Positions 15,454 to 23,945 of a stretch of DNA of 64,000 nt are shown piece by piece. The stretch is taken from positions 62,001-126,000 of the forward strand of contig NZ_JACHGW010000002.1 in the NCBI RefSeq assembly GCF_014202505.1, given 5' to 3'. The notes below the pieces were generated by a model. The model saw only the letters and a program-made list of their open reading frames with translations, made no database searches and had not been told where the DNA came from. This DNA comes from Armatimonas rosea (lineage in GTDB: Bacteria > Armatimonadota > Armatimonadia > Armatimonadales > Armatimonadaceae). The position numbers and the translations under genes are program-made. Each line of letters begins with the position of its first letter. Positions within the stretch are counted from its first letter, which is position 1.

Positions 15454-17079
15454 ATGAAGACTCTCCCTCTCTTGCTAGCGGTGTCGCTGAGCTTGGCGGC
15501 CCCCGCGCTCAGTGCGGACAAGGCTCTCACAGAAGAGCAGCGCATTGTCCACGTGCTCAACCGGCTTGGGTTTGGGCCCCGCCCCGGCGATCTTGAGCGG
15601 GTCAAGGCCCAGGGCCTCTCTGCCTATATCCAGCAGCAGCTCCATCCCGAGACCCTCCCCGATACCACGGTTGAGGCGAAAGCGGCGACCTTCGATGGCC
15701 TCGCGATCCCGCCCCGCACGCTGGATCGGCTGGAGGCACAGTCGCGCCAGAAGGGCAAGGCGCTCCGAAAGCAGCTCCAGCGCAAGGCTACCGAGGCGGG
15801 CCAGGAGTCCAGCAAGAAGGCCCTGCGCCAGCAGCTCACCGAGAAGCAGCGCCAGGAGCTGGAGCAGGCCGCGCAGGCCAAGAAGCAGGTGGCAGAGGCG
15901 ACCCAGCAGGTCGTCGCCAATAAGTTTCTCCGTGCGATCGAGAGCGAGAAACAGCTCCAGGAAGTGCTCGTGGATTTCTGGAGCAACCACTTCAATATCG
16001 ATGCCTCGAAGGTCCGAACCGCCAAGATCGCCGATGAGCAGCGGGTAATTCGCCCCCATGTGCTGGGCAAGTTCAGTGAGCTCTTGAACGCATCCGCGCA
16101 CTCCGCGGCGATGATGCTCTATCTCGACAACGACCAGTCCACCGCCGCCACACCTGCCAAGGGGAAGGCCAAGACCAAGAAGAAGCCCGGTGGCCTGAAC
16201 GAGAACTACGCGCGTGAGGTGATGGAGCTGCACACGCTCGGGGTGGACGGCGGCTATACCCAGAAAGATGTCACCGAGCTCGCCCGCTGCCTCACCGGCT
16301 GGGGCGTGGAGAAGGGCAAGTACAGCTCGGTCTTTGCCTACCACGACAACCTCCACGATAAAAAGCCTAAAGAAGTCCTTGGGCTGAGGCTACCGGCGGG
16401 CGGGGGGCAAGAAGACGGCCAAGCGGTGCTGGACCTGCTCGCCCGCCACCCCAGCACGATGCGCCATATCTCGACCCAGCTCTGCCAGCGCTTTGTTGCA
16501 GATAACCCGCCGGCGAGCCTGGTGGAGAAGTGTGTCGCGACCTGGAAGAGAACCGACGGGGATATCCGTGAGATCCTGACGACGATCTTCACGAGCCCTG
16601 AGTTCAACAGCGCGTCTGCGTTCAAGAGCAAGGTGAAGTCGCCCTTTGAGTATGTGGTCTCCGCCGCACGCGCCCTCGGGGCGAGCTACGAGGTGGGGCC
16701 CAAGCCGCAAGAGAGCTTTGGCAAGAAGACACCCACGGGGAAAGAGACCCTGACAAGCGGTCAAGTGGCGCTCCTGGGGCAGCCGCTGTTTCGCTACGCC
16801 TTCCCGACCGGCTACCCCGAGGAGTCGAGCAAGTGGGTCTCCAGCGGGGCGCTGATCGGGCGCATCAACTTCGCGCTACGCCTCACCGAGGGCAAGCTCG
16901 ACGACCTCAAGGTGCCGTCGCTAGCCCCACTCTCCCCGGAGAAGCCCCAGACACTGGCACTGCGGCTCCTGGGGCAGCCACTCTCACCCGCCACGGCCGC
17001 GACCCTGCAAAAACAAGGCGTTACGGGCACCAAGGCGGTCGCGCTCCTCCTCGGCTCGCCCGAGTTCCAGCGCCGCTAG
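15454..17079 (+). CDS. DUF1800 secreted protein, first copy
   Basis: A 541-residue protein with a Sec signal peptide (MKTLPLLLAVSLSLAAPALSA). It matches DUF1800 throughout: RIVHVLNRLGFGPRPGD, then LVDFWSNHFNID, NENYAREVMELHTLG, GGYTQKDVTELARCLTGW, and a C-terminal FPTGYPEES block. The domain's biochemistry is unknown; it is usually encoded beside a DUF1501 protein, as here, and is exported. Residues 100-160 are a Lys/Gln/Ala-rich helical insertion likely to be coiled coil. A near-identical paralogue follows 36 bases later, and several blocks differ by only a few bases. Confidence 0.9.
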   Translation: MKTLPLLLAVSLSLAAPALSADKALTEEQRIVHVLNRLGFGPRPGDLERVKAQGLSAYIQQQLHPETLPDTTVEAKAATFDGLAIPPRTLDRLEAQSRQKGKALRKQLQRKATEAGQESSKKALRQQLTEKQRQELEQAAQAKKQVAEATQQVVANKFLRAIESEKQLQEVLVDFWSNHFNIDASKVRTAKIADEQRVIRPHVLGKFSELLNASAHSAAMMLYLDNDQSTAATPAKGKAKTKKKPGGLNENYAREVMELHTLGVDGGYTQKDVTELARCLTGWGVEKGKYSSVFAYHDNLHDKKPKEVLGLRLPAGGGQEDGQAVLDLLARHPSTMRHISTQLCQRFVADNPPASLVEKCVATWKRTDGDIREILTTIFTSPEFNSASAFKSKVKSPFEYVVSAARALGASYEVGPKPQESFGKKTPTGKETLTSGQVALLGQPLFRYAFPTGYPEESSKWVSSGALIGRINFALRLTEGKLDDLKVPSLAPLSPEKPQTLALRLLGQPLSPATAATLQKQGVTGTKAVALLLGSPEFQRR

Positions 17080-17115
17080 ACTGAACTTCAGGAAGGGAAA
17101 ATCGTCGAAAACGCT

Positions 17116-19065
17116 ATGATCATCACCACCACACTCCTTGCACTGGCGCTGGGCGCGGCGGCCCCGGCACCCCCTGCGGACAAGGCTCTCACGGAGGAGC
17201 AGCGCATTGTCCATGTACTCAACCGGCTTGGGTTTGGGCCCCGCCCGGGTGATATCGAGCGGGTCAAGGCAATCGGGCTAAAGAACTACATCAACCAGCA
17301 GCTCCACCCCGAGACCCTCAAGGACCAAGCGGTCGCTGCCAAGACCGCGGGCTACGAGGCACTGAAGCTCACGGGCCTTGAGATCGCCGAGCTGGAGCGC
17401 GGGGTGCAGATGAACAATGCGCGCCTGCTTCAGCTCCAGAACCAGCTCGCCCAGCGCGGTGCCACGGGGGCATCCCAGGCCATCCAGAACGGAGTCGCCG
17501 CGGCCCAGACCGGCACCCCGCCGCCGCCACAACAGCAAGCCCAGGGCATCATGGAGGTCATGCGCAACGCCACCCCCGAGGAGCGCAAGCAGCTGGAAGA
17601 GGGGCGCATGGCGCGCCAGAGAGTCAACGACGCCGGCTCGCAGCTGGTGATGAACAAGCTTGTGCGTGCCGTGGAGAGCGAGAAACAGCTCCAGGAAGTG
17701 CTCGTGGACTTCTGGAGCAACCACTTCAATATCGATGCCACCAAGGTGCGCGCCGCCAAGGTCACCGACGAAGAGCAGGCGATTCGGCCCCATGTGCTGG
17801 GCAAGTTCAGCGAGCTCCTGAAGGCGAGCGCCCACTCGGCGGCGATGATGCTCTACCTGGACAACGCCCAGTCGGTCGCGGCCCAGCCTGAGCAACCACA
17901 GGGGCGCTTTGGGGCGCAGCGGCAGTTCTCCTTCGACCAGGTCAAGCAGGGGGCTCTGAATGGGATTCCCATGGCGAACCAGCTGATGGCGCGTGTGCGG
18001 GAGATTGCCAAGAATCAAAACCTCTCCGAGGAAGAGGCCTACAAGCGCCTCACGTCGCAGGGACTGCCCAACCGCTCCGCGCTGGCCCAGCGCCAGCGAG
18101 CGGGCCTGAACGAGAACTACGCGCGTGAGGTGATGGAGCTGCACACGCTCGGGGTGGACGGCGGCTACACGCAGAAAGATGTCACCGAGCTCGCCCGCTG
18201 CCTCACCGGCTGGGGGGTCCGCGGTGGGCGCTACGGCGGCGAGTTTGAGTTCCACGCCAACCTCCATGATAAGAACCCCAAAGAGGTGCTGGGTATCACA
18301 TTCCCCGCCGGCGGGGGCCAGGAGGAGGGCGAGAAGATGCTCGATGTGCTCGCCAACCACCCCGCGACCATCAAGAATATCTCCACGAAGCTCTGCCGCC
18401 GCTTTGTCTCGGACACGCCGCCGGCGAGCTTGGTGAATAAGTGCGTCGCGACCTGGAAGAAGACCGACGGCGATATCCGTGAGATCCTGACGACGATCTT
18501 CGCGAGCCCTGAGTTCAACAGCGCGTCTGCGTTTAAGAGCAAGGTGAAGTCCCCCTTTGAGTATGTGGTCTCCGCCGCGCGCGCCCTCGGGGCCACGGTC
18601 GAGACCGCGCCACCCGCCGCGCCGGGGCCGTTTGGCGGAATGCGCCCTGCGGTGGGGATCAATATCTTCGCCCCCAACGGGGCCGGTCAGACCAACCAGC
18701 GCCTGCTCGCCGGGCAGGTGGGGCTCCTGGGCCAGCCGCTCTTCAACTACGCCTTCCCGACCGGCTACCCCGAGGAGTCGAGCAAGTGGGTCTCCAGCGG
18801 CGCGCTGATCGGGCGCATCAACTTCGCGCTCGCTCTGGTCAATGGCCGCATCAGCGATGCCGACCTGAGCAAGGCACTGCCCTTCTCGGAGACCCCCAAC
18901 AAGCCCACCCCGGCCATGATCGAGCTGCTCGGGGAGCAGCTCACGGGGACGCCGCTCTCTGCCGCAACCCGCAAGACCCTGCAAAAACAGACCGAGGGCG
19001 ATGAGTTCTCGGCCAAGCGCCTCGCGGCACTGATCCTGGGCTCGCCCGAGTTCCAGAGGAGATAA
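17116..19065 (+). CDS. DUF1800 secreted protein, second copy
   Basis: A 649-residue paralogue of the preceding gene with the same order of DUF1800 blocks and a short signal peptide (LLALALGAAAPAPP). It is longer because of two insertions: a Gln/Pro-rich stretch around residues 115-150, and a Gln-rich segment around 255-330 between YLDNAQS and GLNENYARE. Blocks at 17674-17740 and 18106-18217 are almost base-identical to 15948-16013 and 16197-16308 in the first copy. The pair and the following DUF1501 gene read as one operon. Confidence 0.9.
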   Translation: MIITTTLLALALGAAAPAPPADKALTEEQRIVHVLNRLGFGPRPGDIERVKAIGLKNYINQQLHPETLKDQAVAAKTAGYEALKLTGLEIAELERGVQMNNARLLQLQNQLAQRGATGASQAIQNGVAAAQTGTPPPPQQQAQGIMEVMRNATPEERKQLEEGRMARQRVNDAGSQLVMNKLVRAVESEKQLQEVLVDFWSNHFNIDATKVRAAKVTDEEQAIRPHVLGKFSELLKASAHSAAMMLYLDNAQSVAAQPEQPQGRFGAQRQFSFDQVKQGALNGIPMANQLMARVREIAKNQNLSEEEAYKRLTSQGLPNRSALAQRQRAGLNENYAREVMELHTLGVDGGYTQKDVTELARCLTGWGVRGGRYGGEFEFHANLHDKNPKEVLGITFPAGGGQEEGEKMLDVLANHPATIKNISTKLCRRFVSDTPPASLVNKCVATWKKTDGDIREILTTIFASPEFNSASAFKSKVKSPFEYVVSAARALGATVETAPPAAPGPFGGMRPAVGINIFAPNGAGQTNQRLLAGQVGLLGQPLFNYAFPTGYPEESSKWVSSGALIGRINFALALVNGRISDADLSKALPFSETPNKPTPAMIELLGEQLTGTPLSAATRKTLQKQTEGDEFSAKRLAALILGSPEFQRR

Positions 19066-19071
19066 GCCCAC

Positions 19072-19150
19072 CCCCTAACCCCCGCCCGGCGGGGGGAAAA
19101 GAAGGAATCCGATTCCCGATATCCCCCCCGTTGCACGGGGGATGGGGGGC
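19072..19150. repeat. GC hairpin repeats between DUF1800 and DUF1501
   Basis: Two hairpins sit here: CCCCCGCC-cg-GCGGGGGG near 19079-19097, and CCCCCCCGTTGCACGGGGG near 19125-19141. The first shares its flank (CCCTAACCCCCGC) with 2592-2618. They may reduce read-through into the DUF1501 gene, but no T-run follows. Confidence 0.5.
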
Positions 19151-19168
19151 AGGCAGGAGATAAAACCC

Positions 19169-20503
19169 ATGAACGTATCACGACGATTGTTTCTGAAAAA
19201 TGGTGGCGTGGCGCTGGCCTCCGTGGGGCTCGTCCCGGCGCTGGGGCCGTCGTTCTTGCAGCGTGCCGCGCTGGCGCAGACCGCGGGCAAGAAAAAGAAG
19301 ACCCTGGTCTGTGTCTTCATGCGCGGTGCCGCCGATGGGCTCTCGGTGGTGGTGCCGCACGGGGAGGCAGAGCTCTACCGCGCCCGGCCCAATATCGCCA
19401 TCCCGCGCAACCAGGTGATCGACCTCGACGGCTTCTTTGGCCTGCACCCGGCGCTGGAGCCGCTGGCCAAGATCTACAAAGACGGCCACCTCGCCGCGGT
19501 GCATGCCTGCGGCTCGCCTAGTAGCACGCGCTCGCACTTCGATGCCATGGACTACATGGAGAGTGGAACCCCTGGCAGCAAGGCGGTCCAAGACGGCTGG
19601 CTGGCCCGCGCGGCGCTACTCTGCCCCGAGGACCGCGCCAAGGCAAAATCAGGCAAGTCGCCGTTTCGTGCCGTGGCGCTCGGGGGCGGCCTGCCCACCG
19701 CGCTCAAGGGTGATGCCGGCGCTCTCGCCATCCCCGACCTGCGCACCTTTGGGATCAACGACCCCGCCGCCAGCCGCCGCCCGGGGCGCCGCACCGATAC
19801 CAACGACACCATGATGGCGGGCGCGTTTGCCGCCGGGAGCACCGCCGGCGGCTTCGAGGCGCTCTACGACCAGGCGGTTGGCGATGTCCTTCATGGCACG
19901 GGCAAGGAGAGCTTCGAGGCGCTGAAGATGCTCCAGGGAATCAACCCGGCCCGCTACACGCCGGCCAGCGGTGCCAACTACCCGACCGGCAAGCTCGGGG
20001 AGTCGCTCAAGCAGATCGCGCAGCTCATCAAGGCCGATGTGGGAGTCGAGGTCGCCTTCGCCGATATCGGGGGCTGGGACACGCACGCCAACCAGATCCA
20101 GAACGGCGCTCCCGCGCAGGGAAACCTGGCCAACAAGCTCCGGGAGGTCGGCCAAGCGCTCGCCGCGCTCTACACCGACTTGGGCGACAAGATGGACGAT
20201 GTGGTGGTGCTGACGATGAGCGAGTTCGGGCGCACGGTCAAGCAAAACGGCACGGGCGGCACCGACCACGGCCACGCGACCTGCTTCTTCGCCCTTGGAG
20301 GAGGCATCAAGGGCGGCAAGGTCTACGGCGACTGGCCCGGCCTCGCCCCCGAGAAGCTCTACGAAAACCGCGACCTGGCGCTCACCACGGACTTCCGCGC
20401 GGTCTTTGGCGAGGTCGCTATGAAGCACCTAGGCGTTCCCAGACTAGAGAAGCTCTTCCCCGGCTACGACGGCGGCACCAAGTCCTTCCGCGGCCTCCTG
20501 TAG
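19169..20503 (+). CDS. DUF1501 protein with Tat signal
   Basis: This 444-residue protein starts with a twin-arginine signal (SRRLFLKNGG followed by a hydrophobic core and ALAQT). The mature part is an alkaline-phosphatase-like fold of the DUF1501 family: LVCVFMRGAADGLS, GGWDTHANQ, then MSEFGRTVKQNGTGGTDHGHA near the C terminus, which carries the conserved Asp and His residues. DUF1501 and DUF1800 proteins occur as operon partners in many phyla and are thought to act together in the cell envelope. AGGAGA nine bases upstream supports the ATG. Confidence 0.9.
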   Translation: MNVSRRLFLKNGGVALASVGLVPALGPSFLQRAALAQTAGKKKKTLVCVFMRGAADGLSVVVPHGEAELYRARPNIAIPRNQVIDLDGFFGLHPALEPLAKIYKDGHLAAVHACGSPSSTRSHFDAMDYMESGTPGSKAVQDGWLARAALLCPEDRAKAKSGKSPFRAVALGGGLPTALKGDAGALAIPDLRTFGINDPAASRRPGRRTDTNDTMMAGAFAAGSTAGGFEALYDQAVGDVLHGTGKESFEALKMLQGINPARYTPASGANYPTGKLGESLKQIAQLIKADVGVEVAFADIGGWDTHANQIQNGAPAQGNLANKLREVGQALAALYTDLGDKMDDVVVLTMSEFGRTVKQNGTGGTDHGHATCFFALGGGIKGGKVYGDWPGLAPEKLYENRDLALTTDFRAVFGEVAMKHLGVPRLEKLFPGYDGGTKSFRGLL

Positions 20504-20504
20504 C

Positions 20505-20640
20505 GGCCTCATGGACGAGGCGATTCCGCTTCGCTGCTGGCCTACGGCCACAATGTCGCGTCCGCGACGAGGGAGCGAACTCCCAGCCCGGCACGGGCTT
20601 TGTGGCCGAAGGTCATTGCAGACGCCGGTTTCAACCGGTG
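20505..20640. repeat. Composite dispersed repeat
   Basis: The left part (GCCTCATGGACGAGGCG ... CGGCCACAATGTCGCGTCCGCGAC) recurs at 53771-53832. The right part (CAGCCCGGCACGGGCTTTG ... CATTGCAGACGCCGG) recurs at 10366-10425. It fills the gap between the DUF1501 gene and the convergent OstA-like gene. No ORF or RNA gene is seen in it. Confidence 0.75.
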
Positions 20641-20641
20641 A

Positions 20642-22228
20642 CTAGAACCCTGTGAGGGCGGGGAGCTTGAGGGTGAAGCCGATCTGCTGGTTCTGGCTGC
20701 GCCAGGTCAGGCGTGGCTCGACGGTCTTGCCGCGCCAGCCGAGGGCCACTTCTCGGTCGAAGAGCTGGCCGCTCTGCAGGTCCCAGCGACCCAGCAGGGA
20801 GATCGTCATGCTCCCGAGCTGGGTCTGGCCGCGGAGCTGCGCCTCGTTGTTGGCCTCCAGCGTGTCGAAGCGAAACGGGGACTGGCCCTGCGCACGCCGG
20901 AGCGCGAGGCCGCCGGAGAGGCCGGTCTGGGGTGTGAAGCCATAGTCCGTGGCGAGACGTAGCTCGGAGATGCTGTAGTGCGAGTGGGGGTAGCGCTGCT
21001 CCGTCTGGCCCACAAAGGCGTGGAGCTGGCCCTGGGCACCGAGCGGCACCCGCGGCGCCTCCCAGCCGAGCGAGGCGACAAAGCGGTCGGACTGAATCAG
21101 CTCCCCGGTATCGTCGAGGCGCTTCTCCCGCGCAGGCCCGCCCGAGAGGGTCGCCAGCCAGCCGCCCTGACCACCTCTGCCCGGGACACGCCCCGTGAGC
21201 TTGGCCTCGGGCAGGCGCGAGCGGAGCAAGACGCCGTCGCGGCGGACAAACTCCCGGTTGGACTCCACGGCGGCATCCAGGGTCAGGCTGGGACGTGCCT
21301 GGCGTGAGAGCGGCTCCAGGGTCGCAGGCGCACTCAGCCCCGTGGCGTAGCGCTGGTTCGAGAGATCGTCTTTTGCTGAGGGAGGCGCGGTGAGCAAGGG
21401 GCGCAGGCGCTCCTGGAAGCTCAGCTCCTTCTTGGTGAGGTTGTTGAAGCGGCCAAAGAGCGAGAGGCTCTCGGTAGGCGGGGCGGTCGGCTGGCCCAGG
21501 AGCTGGCTTCGGACCGTGATGAGAGTGTTGGTGCCTTGGCGGCTGGTGGACTCGGCCAGAAAGACGCCTTGGGCACCGTGAATCGGGGAGAAGGGCAGCC
21601 GCACCCCCGCCGCGACCCCCGAGACCCGCGAGGTGCGGTAGAGAATGGGGATGTCCAGGCTCTGCTGCGGGCCTTGCTTGTTGTAGCGCGGGGTGACGGT
21701 CAGCCGGCGAAGCGTGATCAGGCGGTTGCCCAGCAGGCGCACGGTCGCGTTCTCAAAATAGAGCCGCCCACTGCCGGGTTGGGAGCGCACCCGGTCCGCC
21801 GCGAGCTCGATCTCCCCACGTGGCGCTGGCCCCGGTACAAAGCGCAATCGCCGCGCCTCCGCGCCCGTCTCACTGGAGAAGGTCAGCTCGTCGCTCTGGA
21901 TGTAGAGCACCGACGAGAACAGCTGGGCCTCCGAGAAGCGAAAGCTATAGCCGGACTTGTCCAGGGTCCGGGTGAGCATGTCCAGCCCCGTGAGGGTCAG
22001 CGCCTTCCCCTCGATCCGCTCCGGCCCCAGGCTCACCCGGACATCGTCCTCCGCGGCCAGGGTCTTGGTCTTGACCGTGTAGCTCGCCTTCTGCGCCACG
22101 AGCGAGAGCGCCCCCCAGTCGATCCGCAGACCCTTCAAGAGAAGCGAGCCCGCAAGGGAGCCACTCATCCCCCCCGATGCGGAGTAGTTGAGCGGGGGCA
22201 GAGGCGGCTGCGGCGGCTGGTCGATCAT
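20642..22228 (-). CDS. OstA/LptD-like outer-membrane beta-barrel protein
   Basis: A 528-residue protein. Residues 30-150 carry an OstA/LptA-like pattern (LVAQKASYTVKTKTLAAEDDVRVSLG...IEGKALTL), the fold that carries lipopolysaccharide across the periplasm. From about residue 180 to the end the sequence is alternating amphipathic strands (YRTSRVSGVAAGVRLPF, SISELRLATDYGF, SMTISLLGRWD) ending in Phe, as in outer-membrane barrels such as LptD. Oddly, the start at 22228 gives no signal peptide, only a Pro-rich N terminus. The divergent gene begins 21 bases away, so the start may be wrong. Confidence 0.6.
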   Translation of the reverse strand: MIDQPPQPPLPPLNYSASGGMSGSLAGSLLLKGLRIDWGALSLVAQKASYTVKTKTLAAEDDVRVSLGPERIEGKALTLTGLDMLTRTLDKSGYSFRFSEAQLFSSVLYIQSDELTFSSETGAEARRLRFVPGPAPRGEIELAADRVRSQPGSGRLYFENATVRLLGNRLITLRRLTVTPRYNKQGPQQSLDIPILYRTSRVSGVAAGVRLPFSPIHGAQGVFLAESTSRQGTNTLITVRSQLLGQPTAPPTESLSLFGRFNNLTKKELSFQERLRPLLTAPPSAKDDLSNQRYATGLSAPATLEPLSRQARPSLTLDAAVESNREFVRRDGVLLRSRLPEAKLTGRVPGRGGQGGWLATLSGGPAREKRLDDTGELIQSDRFVASLGWEAPRVPLGAQGQLHAFVGQTEQRYPHSHYSISELRLATDYGFTPQTGLSGGLALRRAQGQSPFRFDTLEANNEAQLRGQTQLGSMTISLLGRWDLQSGQLFDREVALGWRGKTVEPRLTWRSQNQQIGFTLKLPALTGF

Positions 22229-22249
22229 AGTCCTATGATAGCATGCCCT

Positions 22250-22876
22250 ATGCAGACCATGAGCTTCGACGACTGGGTGCGTGCCTGGTTCGACCACCCC
22301 GACGACTGGGACTGGGTATGCGATTTCCCGCTTGTCGAGCTCTCCCCCGACACGACTCTGGCCTACACGACGCAGCTCTTCCAGAACGCGGGAGCACTTC
22401 TTGCCGCTTACTCCGACACGCAGGTAGGGAAGGGGCTCCATGCGCTCATCTGGGAGGGAGACTCGCCGCTGACGATCCTACAAGACACGAGCCTACCGCG
22501 CGCCGAGTGCCGTGCCTGCCTTAAGAGCATCTACCGTGTCTACAAAGAGATCTTTGCCGTGCGCTGCCCTGAGGTCTGCAGCGCGAGGGCAAGGGGCGAG
22601 CTCAGTCATGTTTGCTTCATGTGGTGGGATATCTTTCCACTCTATTACAGCTATCACCCGGCGCTCAATGAGACGGTACTCACGACACTAGAGCGCACAC
22701 TAGGACTGCCGCATCTTGCTTGTCAGGAAGCCGCTCTGCATGGTCTGGGGCACTGGCACTACGCTAACCCAGCGCGGGTGGAGGGGATTATTGATGCATT
22801 TCTTGCCACCCAAAAACGGTGCCGCCCGGAGCTGGTTTCCTATGCTCGGGCGGCGCGTGCGGGGCGGGTTCTGTAG
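22250..22876 (+). CDS. Hypothetical protein with ALHGLGHW motif, 208 aa
   Basis: I do not recognise this protein. It is soluble, acidic and rich in Trp, Cys and His. It begins MQTMSFDDWVRAWFDHP. Notable spaced cysteines occur in RAECRACLKS, VRCPEVCS and HLACQEAALHGLGHWHY; the last resembles short motifs in helical-repeat proteins. The start could also be the ATG at 22235 or 22259. It is divergent from the OstA-like gene with only 21 bases between starts and ends 6 bases from the convergent propeller lipoprotein gene. Confidence 0.6.
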   Translation: MQTMSFDDWVRAWFDHPDDWDWVCDFPLVELSPDTTLAYTTQLFQNAGALLAAYSDTQVGKGLHALIWEGDSPLTILQDTSLPRAECRACLKSIYRVYKEIFAVRCPEVCSARARGELSHVCFMWWDIFPLYYSYHPALNETVLTTLERTLGLPHLACQEAALHGLGHWHYANPARVEGIIDAFLATQKRCRPELVSYARAARAGRVL

Positions 22877-22882
22877 CCTCGG

Positions 22883-23917
22883 CTAGAGCCAGGCGATAGG
22901 CTCGTTGTTGCGGGCGAAGGAGTAGGTGCCCACCGCCCCCCGTAGCTCCAGGTGCTCCGACGGCGGGGTGTCGCTGACATTGGTCCAGTGGTAGGCGATA
23001 CTCTGGAAGTCCGGCGACCAGACCACGCTCGGGGCCGCGAGGAGCGTCCCCGTGGTGGGCAGAGCGATTGTCGCCTCGACGGCGAGCGTGCTGGCGGCGA
23101 TACGGACCGCGACATAGCCGGAGCTCTGGACCGCGGTCACCAGAATGAAGCGACCGTCGCGGGAGTACCGCGCCTCCGTGGCACCGTTGAGGCCAGAGAG
23201 GAGGGGGACCTTGGCGTTGGTGGCGACACTCTGCCGGACCACCTGGAACGAGGCCCCCGCCGGCTCGACCGCCAGCAGGTAGTTGCCGTCGGGGGAGAGC
23301 GCCTGGATGGCGTTGTTGTCGCTCAGGAGCTGCGTGCCGCCCGCGTTTAGGTCCAGCCGGAACGTGCCTGTCAGGTCCAGCCACGCGACTGTCGTGGGGC
23401 CGATCCAGCCGTAGCGCCAGCTGTTTGTCTTGGCGACCGAGCGCACCACCTCCCCCTTGCGGTTGAGCACCGTGAGCTGGAACGGCGGGGGAACCGGGAA
23501 GAGGATCTGGCTGAAGTAGAGCAGCTGCTGGCCATCGGGCGACCAGGCACTGGGGAGGGCATTGAGGGTCGGGGACTCGGCGAGGGCGGGCAGGAGCGCC
23601 TGACGCTCCCCGGCGGTGTTGAAGAGCAGACGATTGCGGGTCCCCGTCGCCTCTTGCACCTCCAGGAGGGCACCGTCGGGCGAGACCGAGAGCAGGCGGT
23701 GCTGGTCGAGGACCACCTTGCGGTCGCTGCCATCGGGGCGCGCGGCGATGATCCGCGCCGAGGCGGTGGCACCCTCGCCGTAGGGCTCGTTGAAGAGCAC
23801 GTAGCCTGCCAGCGATGGTGGCTCGCTCCCGGACCCGCCCGAACCACACCCCGCCCCGAGACCCAGCAGCGTGCTGGCGCTGCCAACCAGAAAGTGCCGA
23901 CGATTGAGTAAGGCCAT
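22883..23917 (-). CDS. PD40-type beta-propeller lipoprotein
   Basis: A 344-residue exported protein. The N terminus NRRHFLVGSASTLLGLGAGC combines a twin-arginine-like start with a lipobox, Cys at about residue 24. The rest shows six or so WD40-like/PD40 blades marked by SVSPDG, AWSPDGQQLLYF, ALSPDGNYLL, YSRDGRFIL and VWSPDFQSIAY. Such TolB-like propellers usually mediate protein contacts in the periplasm. Only 28 bases separate its start from the divergent aldo/keto reductase. Confidence 0.8.
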   Translation of the reverse strand: MALLNRRHFLVGSASTLLGLGAGCGSGGSGSEPPSLAGYVLFNEPYGEGATASARIIAARPDGSDRKVVLDQHRLLSVSPDGALLEVQEATGTRNRLLFNTAGERQALLPALAESPTLNALPSAWSPDGQQLLYFSQILFPVPPPFQLTVLNRKGEVVRSVAKTNSWRYGWIGPTTVAWLDLTGTFRLDLNAGGTQLLSDNNAIQALSPDGNYLLAVEPAGASFQVVRQSVATNAKVPLLSGLNGATEARYSRDGRFILVTAVQSSGYVAVRIAASTLAVEATIALPTTGTLLAAPSVVWSPDFQSIAYHWTNVSDTPPSEHLELRGAVGTYSFARNNEPIAWL

Positions 23918-23945
23918 ATCCCATTTTACAGGTATATTGAGAGGC

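Noticed and set aside
17278-19071. A 597-codon open frame antisense to the second DUF1800 gene
   Set aside because: Its sequence is the low-complexity Leu/Gly/Arg type expected opposite a GC-rich gene; the sense strand is a clear DUF1800 protein.
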